NCBI GenBank assembly: GCA_019166125.1
Contig: JAHTBO010000001.1
Location: forward strand, 163,066-227,065
Length of the DNA: 64,000 nt
Origin: Alcaligenaceae bacterium CGII-47
GTDB lineage: Bacteria; Pseudomonadota; Gammaproteobacteria; Burkholderiales; Burkholderiaceae_B
Direction: 5' to 3'
Shown: one piece after another, positions 1 to 10,309 of the stretch
Layout: the number at the start of each line of letters is the position of its first letter
Position numbering within the stretch: position 1 is the stretch's first letter
Translations under genes and position numbers: made by a program
The notes under the pieces: generated by a model
Told to the model about the DNA's origin: nothing
The model's input: only the letters and a program-made list of their open reading frames with translations
Database searches by the model: none

Positions 1-562
1 TCCCGACAACCTGTACGGCGTGCGCGGGTAAGCCAGCACTCTCCAGGCTAGACTGAATGACGGCGCCGAGTGCGCGGTTCGAGTGAAAAGCCTCGCTCCC
101 TCCGCGCAGGATTGTCGCGTTGCCGGTTTTCAGGCATAGCGCTGCTGCATCAATTGTGACGTTGGGTCTGGATTCGTAAATGATGCCCACCACCCCCAGC
201 GGCATGCGCATGCGCGCGACGCGCATCCCGTTCGGGCGCTGGGTGGTCTCGCTTAGGCTGCCGATCGGATCAGGCATAGCGGCGATCTGCCGCAGGCCGA
301 TTGCCATCGTGTCCAGCGCCTTGTCCGAGAGCTTGAGGCGCTCCAGGAGGGCTGGCTCTAGTCCGCGCTGGGCGGCGGCTTCGAGGTCACGTGTGTTTTC
401 AGCTTGTAGGGTCTCGCGCTGGGCAAGCAGACCGTCAGCCATGGCGTGCAGCGCATTGGCCTTGGCGATGCCTGAGGCTGCACGCATGAATCGTGCTGCC
501 GACTTGGCCTGGCGGCCCAGCGTGACCATCATCGAAGCAGAGGAGCTAATAGTTTCAGTCAT
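1..562 (-). CDS. proA: Gamma-glutamyl phosphate reductase, N-terminal part (cut by window edge)
   Basis: This is the NADPH-dependent reductase of the proline pathway, converting glutamyl-5-phosphate to glutamate-5-semialdehyde in the cytoplasm. Only about 187 N-terminal codons are in the window; the rest, including the catalytic cysteine region, lies to the left. The visible part carries the family signatures [16 protein letters not shown] and [13 protein letters not shown], which form part of the nucleotide-binding aldehyde-dehydrogenase fold. The chosen start (MTETISSS) fits the family's N terminus. It is the last visible gene of a minus-strand run leuS-lptE-holA-proA, 19 nt after holA, an order seen across Burkholderiales. 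The family call is secure; the gene is incomplete only because of the window. Confidence 0.95.
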   Translation of the reverse strand, partial: MTETISSSASMMVTLGRQAKSAARFMRAASGIAKANALHAMADGLLAQRETLQAENTRDLEAAAQRGLEPALLERLKLSDKALDTMAIGLRQIAAMPDPIGSLSETTQRPNGMRVARMRMPLGVVGIIYESRPNVTIDAAALCLKTGNATILRGGSEAFHSNRALGAVIQSSLESAGLPAHAVQVVG

Positions 563-581
563 GATGAATAGATAAAAAAAC

Positions 582-1634
582 TCAGGTGCGCTGACCTGCT
601 GTTGCGATGCGCATGACCAATCGCGCCAGTTCATCCCAGGGGTTAGCGAGCCTACCTGCAACAGGGATGCCCTTGATCAGGCTGTCTATGTCTTGCACGT
701 GGCGCACTGCGGCAGGCCAAGCATTGGCTGGAATACGGGATAAGGCCTGGCGTGCCAAGCGCTCGCGTTGGCCAAACATACGTTGTCGACGCAATTCATC
801 CTCTAGTCGGGCCCCCAGGCCTTGCAGCTCGGCCAGGCGTGCAAGCAAGCGTATTTCCTCGCCGACTGCCCATAATACCAGCAGTAGCGCTTCGCCCTCA
901 GCACGCAAGCCGTCAAGCACTGTCAAAGCCTTGTCGGCATGGCCTTGCAGCATGGCATCGCGCAGGTCGAACAAGTTATAGCGGGCAACATTAAGTACGG
1001 CACTTTGAGCTTGCGCGAGGCTAATGCTTCCTGCAGGGTAGAGCAAGCTGAGCTTCTGGATTTCCTGGAACGCGGCAAGCAAGTTGCCTTCAACCTTGTC
1101 CGCGACCCATTCCAGAATATCGGGCGCCATATTTTGGTCCTGGCGGGCCAAACGTTTGCCGATCCAGGCAGGGAGTGCTGCACGGGAAATCGTCGGAACA
1201 TCCACCCAGGTCGCAGCCTGCAATAGTGCCTGGGCCCATTTGCTTTGGCGGGTCGCGCGATCCAGATAAGGAAGATGCATAATGATGCACATGTCGGGAA
1301 GATGACCCTGGGTGATCATATTGGCGAGCTTTTGCAGCGTATCTGATCCGGTTTTGCCCGGTTTGCCGGTAGGTAAGCTCAATTCCATTAGGCGCAAATC
1401 GCCAAATAGCGAAGTGTTTTGTGTCGCCGCCAGCACGCTGCTCCAATCGCTGCGGGCATCCATAACAAATCTAGAGCGTTCCGTGCAACCGGCCCGTATT
1501 GCCGCCGCACGCAGGGCATCGCCTGTCTCCGTAGCCAGCAGAATTTCATCGCCCGAGATGACATAGCATGATGCTAGCGTCGAGGTTTGTGCGATCTGTT
1601 CGATCAGCCGGTCAGGCTCTATGCTGCGGCTCAT
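582..1634 (-). CDS. holA: DNA polymerase III subunit delta
   Basis: HolA is the clamp-loader delta subunit, which opens the beta sliding clamp during replication. The chosen start, [13 protein letters not shown], lies 4 nt after the lptE stop and gives 350 aa, close to the usual 340-350; a longer reading would run back into lptE and begin with proline- and arginine-rich residues unlike the family. The order is an N-terminal AAA+-like fold without Walker motifs, then the helical C-terminal clamp-loader collar region (around residues 215-340, with the [14 protein letters not shown] segment). It is translated between lptE and proA, probably by coupling. Call based on family pattern and on the conserved lptE-holA neighbourhood. 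Confidence 0.93.
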   Translation of the reverse strand: MSRSIEPDRLIEQIAQTSTLASCYVISGDEILLATETGDALRAAAIRAGCTERSRFVMDARSDWSSVLAATQNTSLFGDLRLMELSLPTGKPGKTGSDTLQKLANMITQGHLPDMCIIMHLPYLDRATRQSKWAQALLQAATWVDVPTISRAALPAWIGKRLARQDQNMAPDILEWVADKVEGNLLAAFQEIQKLSLLYPAGSISLAQAQSAVLNVARYNLFDLRDAMLQGHADKALTVLDGLRAEGEALLLVLWAVGEEIRLLARLAELQGLGARLEDELRRQRMFGQRERLARQALSRIPANAWPAAVRHVQDIDSLIKGIPVAGRLANPWDELARLVMRIATAGQRT

Positions 1635-1638
1635 GGCC

Positions 1639-2301
1639 TTACATGCGCCCGCCGTTGGGCAATTGATGTATCCACCCGGGCTGGGTGCTGCGGTTAACGG
1701 GCGTGTCCTCAGGGATCGGTGCAGAAGGCTGTTGGGCGGCATTTTGATATGCCGCTCGGACCTCTGGGGCGCTCAGGCGACGCAGGATCTGATCGATCAG
1801 GCTGATTTGCATATCATTGAACATACGAGTGATCTCGTTCTCTTTGGCCTGGACGACATTGACGTTATAGGGGATGTCGCGGATACTGCGCAAGGTCGTT
1901 GGGGCGAGGATGATATGTCCTTCGCGATCCAAAACCTGAAAAATGAAACTCAGTGCCAGTTCGTATTCTTCGACGCGTCCGTCCGCATCAATCGAGAGCT
2001 GGCGCAAGCGTTGATCGTTGCTGATCTGCTGTAAATAGACGTCAGCCTGCCGACGATTATCTACAAAGCGGGTGTGGGGTGAGTTCGCCTGAATAGTGCG
2101 TCGCAGGCGCACACCGAATTCCGTATCCAGATTGATATTGGTATAGATCGTCTCGAATGGAACGGGAGTCGCCCCCTTGAGGTGAAAGCCACAGCCAGCC
2201 AAAAGCAAACACAGAAAGGCGCCCAACAGCGTATGCAGGCCCGTGCGAAGCGTTGGGGTAGGGCGCGAGACAGAGTCCCGAGTGGCGACGTGGCGTCTCA
2301 T
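1639..2301 (-). CDS. lptE: LPS assembly lipoprotein LptE
   Basis: LptE is the outer-membrane lipoprotein that plugs the LptD barrel and helps insert lipopolysaccharide into the outer leaflet. The 220-residue product has a positively charged start, a hydrophobic stretch and a lipobox LLAGC, with acylation expected at Cys37, followed by the typical GFHLKG start of the mature protein. The C-terminal tail past about residue 185 is proline- and glutamine-rich and probably disordered. It lies 7 nt downstream of leuS and 4 nt upstream of holA, the standard order in beta- and gammaproteobacteria, where it was once called rlpB. Regulation is presumably with leuS as one operon. Confidence 0.93.
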   Translation of the reverse strand: MRRHVATRDSVSRPTPTLRTGLHTLLGAFLCLLLAGCGFHLKGATPVPFETIYTNINLDTEFGVRLRRTIQANSPHTRFVDNRRQADVYLQQISNDQRLRQLSIDADGRVEEYELALSFIFQVLDREGHIILAPTTLRSIRDIPYNVNVVQAKENEITRMFNDMQISLIDQILRRLSAPEVRAAYQNAAQQPSAPIPEDTPVNRSTQPGWIHQLPNGGRM

Positions 2302-2308
2302 GGGTATT

Positions 2309-4966
2309 TCATCCTACGACATTGACTAGTTTGCCCGGAACGATAATAACCCGCTTGGGTGGGCGGCCTTCGAGAAAGCGTTCGACGGCATGATGGGCGC
2401 GCGCGATGGCTTCGATCGCTGCCTTATCCGCGTCCTGAGCGATTGTGAGCTGGGCACGTACCTTACCGTTGACTTGCAAGACCAGTTCGACCTCATCGGC
2501 GATCAGGGCGGCTTCGTCCACCAACGGCCATGGCGCATCCAGCAGATCACCGTAATGCTCGGCCAAACCCAGATCACGCCATAATTGCCAACTGATATGC
2601 GGGACCACCGGGTAGATGACACGCAAAAGAATCGAGGTCGTTTCAGCTAGCGCTTGCTGAGCGATAGGCGTATCGGGTAGCCCGGCGTTATCCAGAGCGT
2701 TGAGCATTTTCATGCTGGTCGAGACGACCGTGTTGTACTGAATACGTTGGTAGTCGTAGTCGGCCTGCTTGAGCAAAATGTGGATCTGGCGGCGTAGCGC
2801 CTTGCTGGCCTCATCTGCACCGCGCCAGTCTGTGGGCGGCGTACATGCCGGTTTGATCTTACTTGCGTGGCTATGGGCAAATGCCCACAGACGACGCAGG
2901 AAACGGTTCGCACCCTCGACACCGGAATCAGACCATTCCAGGGTTTGTTCCGGGGGGCTGGCAAACATGACAAATAGCCGCGCCGTATCCGCACCCATCG
3001 TATCGATCAGGGATTGGGGGTCCACCCCGTTATTTTTTGATTTAGACATGGTGCTGATGCCGCCATAGTCCACAAGAGAGCCGTCTGACTTCAGGCGTGC
3101 GCCGATGATGGCGCCCTTGTCATTATAGATATTATCGACATCCTCGGGCCAGAAATACTCAATGCCGCCCCGGTCTTTTTTACGGGAATAGATATGATTG
3201 AGCACCATGCCTTGGCACAGCAGGCGAGTAAAGGGTTCAGAGAATTTCACCAATCCCATGTCACGCATGACGCGTGACCAGAACCGTGCGTACAGTAGAT
3301 GCAAGACCGCGTGTTCGATACCGCCGATATACTGATCCATCGGCATCCAATAGTCATTGCGCTCATCGACCATGGCCTGATCGTTACCTGGCGATGTATA
3401 ACGCATGAAGTACCAGGACGAGTCGATGAAGGTGTCCATGGTGTCGGTCTCGCGTCGTGCGGGTTTACCACAACGTGGGCAATGGCACGACAGGAAGCCT
3501 TCATGTTTGGCTAGCGGGTTGCCGCTGCCATCGGGGACGAGGTCATCGGGCAGCACGACGGGTAGGTCCTGCTCGGGCACAGGTACCGGGCCGCAGTCCG
3601 CACAGTGGATGATGGGGATCGGTGTGCCCCAGTAGCGCTGGCGAGAGATGCCCCAGTCGCGCAAGCGCCAAGTTGTACGTGTCTCGCCAAGCCCGAGCGT
3701 CGTTAGGTCGGCTGCGACCGCAGCGATCGCCTCTGCGGTGGACAGGCCGTCGTATTTGCCTGAGTGGATGACCTGCCCGGATTGCTTGTCGCCGTACCAG
3801 TCCTGCCAGGTATCGGTGGCATATGGCTGGCCGGCTACGTCGATGACCTGCTCGATAGGTAATGCGTATTTGTTGGCAAAGACAAAATCGCGTTCATCAT
3901 GCGCCGGCACGCCCATGACCGCACCATCGCCATAGCTCATCAAAACGTAGTTACCGACCCAAACAGGAACAGGCTTGCCTGAGAGCGGGTGCGTGACGGT
4001 CAGCCCAGTAGGCATGCCCGCCTTTTCGCGCGTCGCCATTTCAGCTTCAGTGGTTCCACCGTGCTTGCAGTCTTCAATGAAGGCGGCGAGCTGCGGCTGG
4101 CTGGCCGCAGCATGCGTGGCTAGCGGATGCTCGGGGGCGACAGCGCAAAAAGTAACCCCCATGATCGTATCCGCACGCGTCGTAAAAACGTACATCAAGC
4201 CATCTTGGATTAGCGCGCCCGAGGCGTCATGAATATCGTGGCGGAAGGCGAATCGTACGCCTTCGCTCTTGCCGATCCAGTTTTCCTGCATGAGGCGCAC
4301 GCGCTCTGGCCAGCCTGGCAGATTATCGGTGACGGTATCGAGCAGTTCCTCGGCGTAGTCAGTGATGCTTAAGTAGTACCCGGGGATTTCGCGCTTTTCG
4401 ACCGGCGCGCCAGAGCGCCAGCCCAGACCATCGATGACCTGCTCATTGGCCAGTACGGTTTGATCCACAGGATCCCAGTTGACGGTCTGGGTTTTGCGAT
4501 AAGCGATGCCTTTTTCGAGCATTTTAAGGAACAGCCATTGGTTCCATTTGTAGTATTTCGGATCGCAGGCGCACATCTCGCGCGACCAGTCGATGGCCAA
4601 CCCCATGGCCTGCATCTGCTTTTTCATGTAAGCGATGTTGTCGTAGGTCCATTTGGCGGGGGGGACACCCGACTTCATGGCGGCGTTTTCGGCAGGCATG
4701 CCAAACGCATCCCAGCCCATGGGCATCAGGACGTTGTATCCACGCATGCGAAGCTGTCGCGTCATCATGTCGTTGATGGTGTAGTTGCGCACGTGACCCA
4801 TATGGAGCTTGCCGCTGGGGTAGGGCAGCATTGAGCAGGCGTAGAACTTGGGCTTGGGTGAGCCGTCGGCGGCGAGCGCGCCCTCGGTGACGCGATAGGC
4901 ATCGCGTGCGCTCCAGTTATCCTGAGCGGTGGCTTCGACTTCGGTTGGGTTGTAACGTTCCAGCAT
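2309..4966 (-). CDS. leuS: Leucine-tRNA ligase
   Basis: This is class I aminoacyl-tRNA synthetase, charging tRNA-Leu with leucine at the cost of ATP. The product has 885 aa, normal for bacterial LeuRS. The HIGH-type motif is HMGH at residues 55-58 and the KMSKS-type loop is MSKSK at 640-644. Between them lies the CP1 editing domain (roughly 230-420), which includes a threonine-rich segment [10 protein letters not shown] and the [10 protein letters not shown] motif that hydrolyses mischarged tRNA. The start [11 protein letters not shown] was preferred to an upstream ATG 30 nt away because it matches the family N terminus. It is the first gene of leuS-lptE-holA-proA. Confidence 0.97.
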   Translation of the reverse strand: MLERYNPTEVEATAQDNWSARDAYRVTEGALAADGSPKPKFYACSMLPYPSGKLHMGHVRNYTINDMMTRQLRMRGYNVLMPMGWDAFGMPAENAAMKSGVPPAKWTYDNIAYMKKQMQAMGLAIDWSREMCACDPKYYKWNQWLFLKMLEKGIAYRKTQTVNWDPVDQTVLANEQVIDGLGWRSGAPVEKREIPGYYLSITDYAEELLDTVTDNLPGWPERVRLMQENWIGKSEGVRFAFRHDIHDASGALIQDGLMYVFTTRADTIMGVTFCAVAPEHPLATHAAASQPQLAAFIEDCKHGGTTEAEMATREKAGMPTGLTVTHPLSGKPVPVWVGNYVLMSYGDGAVMGVPAHDERDFVFANKYALPIEQVIDVAGQPYATDTWQDWYGDKQSGQVIHSGKYDGLSTAEAIAAVAADLTTLGLGETRTTWRLRDWGISRQRYWGTPIPIIHCADCGPVPVPEQDLPVVLPDDLVPDGSGNPLAKHEGFLSCHCPRCGKPARRETDTMDTFIDSSWYFMRYTSPGNDQAMVDERNDYWMPMDQYIGGIEHAVLHLLYARFWSRVMRDMGLVKFSEPFTRLLCQGMVLNHIYSRKKDRGGIEYFWPEDVDNIYNDKGAIIGARLKSDGSLVDYGGISTMSKSKNNGVDPQSLIDTMGADTARLFVMFASPPEQTLEWSDSGVEGANRFLRRLWAFAHSHASKIKPACTPPTDWRGADEASKALRRQIHILLKQADYDYQRIQYNTVVSTSMKMLNALDNAGLPDTPIAQQALAETTSILLRVIYPVVPHISWQLWRDLGLAEHYGDLLDAPWPLVDEAALIADEVELVLQVNGKVRAQLTIAQDADKAAIEAIARAHHAVERFLEGRPPKRVIIVPGKLVNVVG

Positions 4967-5018
4967 GGATTCCGTCGCGAGAGTTATGCAAACCAAACAT
5001 TATAGGGCGCAAAGTATT

Positions 5019-5045
5019 AAAAAAAATCCCCGCCGAAGGCAGGGA
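5019..5045 (-). terminator. Rho-independent terminator after rpmG
   Basis: On the minus strand an 8-bp stem (TCCCTGCC / GGCGGGGA, one G-T pair) with a TTC loop is followed by a run of eight T. It sits between the rpmG stop and the leuS start and so ends the rpmB-rpmG transcript before leuS. Confidence 0.85.
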
Positions 5046-5088
5046 CTCTTTAAATCGAGCAAAGGTTCATCCGTAGAGGTGATGCGGA

Positions 5089-5256
5089 TTACTTGAGCTT
5101 GATTTCCTTGTAATCGACGTGTTTGCGTGCGACGGGATCAAATTTCTTGATCAGCATCTTTTCGGGCATATTGCGCTTGTTCTTGGTCGTCGTGTAGAAA
5201 TGACCTGTCCCAGCGGTAGACTCGAGTTTGATTTTTTCGCGGGTGCCTTTTGCCAT
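5089..5256 (-). CDS. rpmG: Large ribosomal subunit protein bL33
   Basis: bL33 is a small basic protein of the 50S subunit near the E site. The gene encodes 55 aa starting [14 protein letters not shown], with the family core [14 protein letters not shown] and a lysine-rich C terminus. No cysteine is present, so this is the zinc-independent form. The start follows a GGAG-type ribosome-binding sequence (gagcac in the plus-strand complement). It lies 30 nt downstream of rpmB, the normal rpmB-rpmG pair, and is followed by a clear terminator. Confidence 0.96.
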   Translation of the reverse strand: MAKGTREKIKLESTAGTGHFYTTTKNKRNMPEKMLIKKFDPVARKHVDYKEIKLK

Positions 5257-5286
5257 ATTGTGCTCCTGAATTAAGGACGAGGCCGA

Positions 5287-5523
5287 TTAGACCGTCTCGC
5301 CGCGGGCGCGCATATCGGCCAGTACGGCATCAATGCCGTTCTTGTCGATTGTGCGCAGGGCGTTAGTGGATATGCGCAGGCGGATCCAACGATTTTCGCT
5401 CTCGACCCAGATACGGCGCGATTGCAGATTAGGCAAAAAACGACGCTTGGTCTTGTTGTTGGCATGGGAAACATTATTTCCCACCATCGGGCCTTTGCCG
5501 GTCACTTGGCATACGCGTGCCAT
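5287..5523 (-). CDS. rpmB: Large ribosomal subunit protein bL28
   Basis: bL28 is a structural protein of the 50S subunit. The gene encodes 78 aa beginning [20 protein letters not shown], the strongly conserved L28 N terminus, followed by the [12 protein letters not shown] segment and the [14 protein letters not shown]-terminal part. Longer readings in the same frame extend into the upstream gap and lack similarity to the family. It forms a pair with rpmG just downstream. Confidence 0.97.
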   Translation of the reverse strand: MARVCQVTGKGPMVGNNVSHANNKTKRRFLPNLQSRRIWVESENRWIRLRISTNALRTIDKNGIDAVLADMRARGETV

Positions 5524-5587
5524 GGTCACACCTCTATGAGTTGATATCTGTAAAGCCAAGCATTCTAATATAGAAATACCTGGTAGA

Positions 5588-6781
5588 TCAAGTTGCACGC
5601 AATGCGATGCGGCCAAATAGCCACGATAACACAGCGCAGACGGCTAACATGCCTGTGAGGGGTAGGGGCGTATCAGACTGCCAGGCGCTGACTGCCATGC
5701 CTGCGCCTGCGCCACATAGCATTTGCAGGGTACCCATCATAGCAGAGGCGACGCCCAGGCGGCGCCCTTGCTCATTCAAGGCCAGTGCTGCAGCGTTTGG
5801 ATTGACAAAGCCCTGACTCGCCATAAAGCCCATCAGGCAGAGCATAAGCAGCGGTAATGTGATCAGGCCTAGCAGCGTGAGGGCGAGTGCAATAAGGGTC
5901 ATGGCAACCAGCATAGTTTGGGCACGACGCAGCAGCACGCCAGGCTCCCGGCGGTTCAGCATGCGGGCACTTAACTGTGAGGCAAGGATGAGCGATAAAG
6001 CATTCAAGCCAAATAGCAGGCCAAAGTAGCGCGGGTCCACATCGTAGATCGTCATGAAAACACGGGGTGAGCCCACAATATAAGCAAACATCCCCGCTGT
6101 GCCAAATCCTCCAGCCAGGGTATAGCAGATAAATTTTTTATGGCGCAGCAAGCTTAAGTAATTGTGGGCAATGATGCTCGGGCGCAGAGCAATCACAGCA
6201 CTGGGATTAAGCGATTCACGCATGGCGATCACCACGGCGATGAGCTGCAGGGTTGCGACGCCTGCCATGATGTGAAAGATGGTTCGCCAGGAGCCCAGAC
6301 TGACAATCTGTCCACCGAGCAGGGGGGCCACGATGGGCATCACGCCCATGATTAGCATCAGTAAGGACAAGGCCTTGGCTGCGTCGCGTGTCTCTAGGTG
6401 GTCACGGATGACCGCACGGGGCACGACCATGCCCGAGGCGCCACCAAAGGCTTGGATAATGCGCCACAAGTTCAGATGCTCGATGTCCGTGCTGGATGCG
6501 CAGGCAAGGGATGCAATGATGAACAATATCAAACCGCCAATGAGCGGAATCTTGCGGCCAAGACGGTCGGCAAGTGGGCCATAGACGAGTTGCGCCAAAG
6601 CCAGCCCCAAGAGGTAACTTGCGAGCGTGCGCTCGACCTGGCTGACCGGGACATTCAGATCAGCGGCGATTGCACCGAACGAGGGCAGGTACATATCTAC
6701 GGCTAGCGGGCCGATTGCCGCCAATGACCCCATCAGGACAAGCCATGGGGGGATGGCGTTCAGCGGTTTTTTAACGGACAT
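5588..6781 (-). CDS. Bcr/CflA-family MFS multidrug exporter
   Basis: This is a 397-residue major facilitator protein with about 12 predicted membrane helices, of the drug:proton antiporter type (bicyclomycin/chloramphenicol resistance family). The loop between helices 2 and 3 carries motif A as [13 protein letters not shown], and the N-terminal region [11 protein letters not shown] is typical of Bcr/CflA proteins. The substrate cannot be read from sequence. It is divergent from the cfa gene across a 68-bp AT-rich gap that must hold both promoters, and its end lies about 64 nt before the start of rpmB on the same strand, with no obvious terminator between. Confidence 0.88.
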   Translation of the reverse strand: MSVKKPLNAIPPWLVLMGSLAAIGPLAVDMYLPSFGAIAADLNVPVSQVERTLASYLLGLALAQLVYGPLADRLGRKIPLIGGLILFIIASLACASSTDIEHLNLWRIIQAFGGASGMVVPRAVIRDHLETRDAAKALSLLMLIMGVMPIVAPLLGGQIVSLGSWRTIFHIMAGVATLQLIAVVIAMRESLNPSAVIALRPSIIAHNYLSLLRHKKFICYTLAGGFGTAGMFAYIVGSPRVFMTIYDVDPRYFGLLFGLNALSLILASQLSARMLNRREPGVLLRRAQTMLVAMTLIALALTLLGLITLPLLMLCLMGFMASQGFVNPNAAALALNEQGRRLGVASAMMGTLQMLCGAGAGMAVSAWQSDTPLPLTGMLAVCAVLSWLFGRIALRAT

Positions 6782-6849
6782 TGGGGGGTTGAGCTTCCAT
6801 TATTTGGGGCTAATATAACAAGGTATAAAAAAACCATAGGGAGATTGCG

Positions 6850-8112
6850 TTGAGCTCGATTCTGTCTCTTGTTGAGGGCAAGCTTGATTCTTTGCCGATT
6901 TCTGTCCGACTGCATTTGCCTGATGGAAAGGCTGTGGGGGCTGCAGATGCCGCTATTCAGATCCACATACACGATATGAGCGTCCTGGTGCACTTGAACG
7001 CAGGGGATGTGGGCGTACTCGGCGAGGATTATGTCGAGGGCCGGTTCAGCTTCGACGGCAATATGCGGGATCTGATGCGTTTGGCTGCATCGATTCTGCC
7101 CAGTTCTCCGGTGGATGCGGCACAATTGGGCTGGCTGACTGGCCTGGTGCATAAGCTTACTTCGGTATGGCGACATTCGATTGAACGCGATGCCAAGCAA
7201 ATTGAATTTCACTACGATCTGTCTGACGAATTTTACGCGCTTTGGCTCGATCCTCGCCGCGTTTATTCTTGTGCCTATTATCGTGAGCCGGATATGACCC
7301 TGGCGCAGGCTCAGGAGGCCAAGCTCGACCATATCTGCCGCAAGCTCAATCTTCAGGCCGGAGAGCGCTTTTTAGATGTGGGTGCGGGTTGGGGAGGGCT
7401 GCTGATGTGGGCCGCCGAACACTATGGCGTCAATGCCACCGGCATTACGCTCTCGCACAATCAGCATGCTTACGTTAATCAACTCATCCAGAGTAAAGGC
7501 TTGGCTGATCGGGTGCATATCGAGCTGCTCGATTACCGCAAGCTCGATGAGACCCAGCCGTATGACAAAATCGCTTCGGTGGGGATGTTTGAGCATGTGG
7601 GGCGTGCCCAATTGCCTGCTTATTTCGCCAAGTTGCGGCGCCTCGTGCGCCCCGGTGGCCTTATCCTCAATCACGGTATTACGGCGGGGGGTCTGGATAA
7701 TGCTGAACTGGGTGCAGGGATGGGGGATTTCATCGAGAAATTTATCTTCCCAGGCGGTGAGCTCTCGCATGTTCATTATGTGATGCGAACCTTGGCGCAA
7801 AGTGGGTTGGAGGATCTGGATGTCGAAAATTTGCGTCCACATTATGCACGCACGCTGTGGGCGTGGAGCGATGCGCTAGAAGGATGTCTGGATCGTGCCC
7901 GCGAAATCCTGAATACCGAACAGGGGCAGCGGTCTCTACGAGCCTACCGAATGTACCTGGCAGGGTGTGCGATGGGTTTCGAACATGGTTGGGTTGCCTT
8001 ACATCAGATACTTGTCCAATCCCAGCCATCAGGTCGCTCTGATGAGCTTGATTACCCTGAGGGATTATCCTATCCGTGGCGTCGGAATTATATCTATGAC
8101 GTTGATCGCTAA
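6850..8112 (+). CDS. cfa: Cyclopropane-fatty-acyl-phospholipid synthase family protein
   Basis: The enzyme transfers a methylene group from S-adenosylmethionine to double bonds of membrane phospholipid acyl chains, a response to acid and stationary phase. The 420-aa product has the lipid-binding N-terminal region (1-110) and a class I methyltransferase fold with the SAM motif FLDVGAGWGGLLMW near residues 174-187, followed by the family segments GITLSHNQ and FEHVG. The start is TTG, supported by an AGGGAG ribosome-binding site 6 nt upstream; no better ATG fits. The promoter gap is shared with the divergent exporter gene. Related SAM-dependent lipid methyltransferases are an alternative, but the CFAS fit is good. 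Confidence 0.9.
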   Translation: MSSILSLVEGKLDSLPISVRLHLPDGKAVGAADAAIQIHIHDMSVLVHLNAGDVGVLGEDYVEGRFSFDGNMRDLMRLAASILPSSPVDAAQLGWLTGLVHKLTSVWRHSIERDAKQIEFHYDLSDEFYALWLDPRRVYSCAYYREPDMTLAQAQEAKLDHICRKLNLQAGERFLDVGAGWGGLLMWAAEHYGVNATGITLSHNQHAYVNQLIQSKGLADRVHIELLDYRKLDETQPYDKIASVGMFEHVGRAQLPAYFAKLRRLVRPGGLILNHGITAGGLDNAELGAGMGDFIEKFIFPGGELSHVHYVMRTLAQSGLEDLDVENLRPHYARTLWAWSDALEGCLDRAREILNTEQGQRSLRAYRMYLAGCAMGFEHGWVALHQILVQSQPSGRSDELDYPEGLSYPWRRNYIYDVDR

Positions 8113-8382
8113 ATACCGATATTCATCAATTGGGTTTATTTTCTTGTAAAATGTGCGTAAAATAGTTGAATTGCTGTAGTTAATAAATATTAATTTCAAT
8201 CTCTGGCGTATGGTGGGTTGATGCTTGCATCGGCCCCATAACCTGTCTACGATACTTCGGTATCCACGCTAGTGCTGGTATGTATTGGCGGTATTGCCCG
8301 TCTTCCGCACACCCTCCCCTAAGCTATGGCGCACCAGGCCTGTTTGGTTGGCGCGTCCCCGTAACCCAAAGGAGGCATAGCC

Positions 8383-9450
8383 ATGTCAATCCAAATCCGT
8401 GCGTCGCGTCATGCGATGATCCCTGCCCGTCAAAAGCCGTCTCTTCGGTCACGGCTGGCATTCACTCTTAGTTTTGCTGCCGTGGTGCTCGGCTCTGTTG
8501 GCGTTGTTGGCTCAGCCCATGCCGCGGATGTCCAGTGCGAGCTGGATCGACCCATGCGCTTTGGCGGCATGAACTGGGAATCCAATCTTGTTTTGGTCGA
8601 AATCGAGCGCTTTATCGTCGAAAAAGGCTATGGCTGCAAGACCGAAGTCCTGCCCACCGAGACATTGCCTGCCTTAGCGGCTCTCGAGCGTGGCGACTTG
8701 GACATTAATACCGAAATCTGGTTAAACAGCGTGGGCGAGCCCTGGGCCAAGGCCGAAGCAACTGGCAAGGTCAAGCGTATCGGCGATATCTACATGGGGG
8801 GCGAGGCCTGGTTCATCCCACGCTATACGGCCGAGCGCCTGCCGGGCTTGAAAAAGGCCGCCGATCTGCCTAAGTTCAAGGATGATTTCAAGGACCCTGA
8901 AGAGCCAAGCAAAGGTCGTTTTTATGGTTGTCCTGCAGGCTGGGGCTGCGAGATAGTAAGCGGTAATTTATTCAATGCGTTGAATCTGGGTGATACCTTT
9001 ACGCTGTTCTCACCCGGCACGGGTGCGACCCAAAAGGCAGCGCTGACTGCGGCATACCAGCGCAAGGAAAACATTGCGTTTTACTACTGGTATCCGACAC
9101 CGCTAGTAGGCTCTCTGGATCTGGTGAAGCTTGAATTGCCCGCCTACGATCCAGCCAAACAGATCTGCCTGACTGATGTGAATTGCGTGGATCCGCAAGC
9201 AAGCGACTATCCGGAAAACCCTGTATTTACTGCGGTCACGACACAGTTCACCCAGGATGCGCCAAAGCTCACCGCGTTTCTCTCCAAGGTCGTCGTGCCG
9301 CTGGCCGTCATGAATGAAGCCATGGCCTACATGGAAAAAAATGAGGCTGAGCCTGAGGAAGCCGGCCAATGGTTCCTCAAGGATAAGCAGGATATCTGGA
9401 CGACTTGGTTGCCTGCCGATGTGGCCGAGCGCGTCAAAGCAGCGTTGTAA
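8383..9450 (+). CDS. proX: Glycine betaine/proline-type ABC transporter substrate-binding protein
   Basis: This is a periplasmic binding protein of the OpuAC/ProX family, delivering compatible solutes or related quaternary amines to the membrane complex. Of 355 aa, the first 45-50 form a long, arginine-rich signal peptide ending AHA-AD. The mature part carries family landmarks MNWESNLVL, LNTEIWLNS-like DINTEIWLNS, and WYPTPLVG. Four cysteines in the mature protein could form disulfides. It follows an ideal AAGGAGG site and is the first gene of proX-proW-proV, the reverse of the E. coli proVWX order. Exact substrate (glycine betaine, proline, choline or a related amine) is not proven by sequence. 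Confidence 0.88.
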   Translation: MSIQIRASRHAMIPARQKPSLRSRLAFTLSFAAVVLGSVGVVGSAHAADVQCELDRPMRFGGMNWESNLVLVEIERFIVEKGYGCKTEVLPTETLPALAALERGDLDINTEIWLNSVGEPWAKAEATGKVKRIGDIYMGGEAWFIPRYTAERLPGLKKAADLPKFKDDFKDPEEPSKGRFYGCPAGWGCEIVSGNLFNALNLGDTFTLFSPGTGATQKAALTAAYQRKENIAFYYWYPTPLVGSLDLVKLELPAYDPAKQICLTDVNCVDPQASDYPENPVFTAVTTQFTQDAPKLTAFLSKVVVPLAVMNEAMAYMEKNEAEPEEAGQWFLKDKQDIWTTWLPADVAERVKAAL

Positions 9451-9456
9451 TCGTTC

Positions 9457-10308
9457 ATGTTTCCTGAACTAATTGCAGCGCGCACGCTGCAGCGTCCGAT
9501 CGATGAGTTTGTGGGCGGTATCGTCACACAATATTCGGACCTGCTGCGGGCGATGACGCAGCCCCTGCTCGATACGCTGATCTGGATGGATCACCTGTTA
9601 CGCGGCTCGCCTTGGTGGGCCGTGGTGCTCGCCGTCATCATGCTCGCCTGGCTGGCCAGCCGAAAATTGGGCTTCAGTCTGATCATGGGCGGCATGCTTT
9701 ATCTGATCGGCGCGATTGGCTTATGGGATGCATCCATGCAGACCTTGTCGCTCATGATCGTGGCCGTTGTTATTTCCGTGGCAATCGGGATTCCAATAGG
9801 CGTGGCGATGGCCAGTTTTCGTTGGCTACGCACGGCCATGCTACCTGTGCTGGATGTCATGCAGACCATGCCCAGCTTCGTCTATCTGATTCCCGTGGTC
9901 ATGCTATTTAACCTGGGCAAGATTGCGGCCTTGTTCGCCACGATCATCTATGCCATTCCACCCGTCATCCGCCTCACTGACCTGGGCATTCGCCTGGTTG
10001 ATCAGGAAGTGCTGGAGGCCTCGCGCGCGTTTGGTGCGAATCGAGCACGTCAGCTCTTTGGTGTGCAGCTACCCCTGGCGCTGCCCAACATCATGGCGGG
10101 TGTCAATCAGACCACGATGATGGCGCTGGCAATGGTAGTGATCGCCTCGATGATCGGGGTGCGTGGCTTAGGTTATGAGGTTCTCCAGGGGATCAACCGC
10201 TTGCAGGTTGGGCGTGGCCTGCTCGCAGGCCTGGGCATCGTCATCCTGGCGATTATCTTTGACCGAATCACTCAGCAGTTCGGCCTGCGCAAACAAAGCA
10301 GGACTTAA
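9457..10308 (+). CDS. proW: Glycine betaine/proline ABC transporter permease
   Basis: This is the 283-aa inner-membrane channel subunit of the transporter, of the OpuAB/ProW family. It has an N-terminal amphipathic segment, then about six to seven membrane helices. The EAA-type coupling loop reads LEASRAFGANRARQLF at about residue 187, where the ATPase docks. It starts 6 nt after proX and ends 1 nt before proV, indicating a single operon. Confidence 0.92.
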   Translation: MFPELIAARTLQRPIDEFVGGIVTQYSDLLRAMTQPLLDTLIWMDHLLRGSPWWAVVLAVIMLAWLASRKLGFSLIMGGMLYLIGAIGLWDASMQTLSLMIVAVVISVAIGIPIGVAMASFRWLRTAMLPVLDVMQTMPSFVYLIPVVMLFNLGKIAALFATIIYAIPPVIRLTDLGIRLVDQEVLEASRAFGANRARQLFGVQLPLALPNIMAGVNQTTMMALAMVVIASMIGVRGLGYEVLQGINRLQVGRGLLAGLGIVILAIIFDRITQQFGLRKQSRT

Positions 10309-10309
10309 T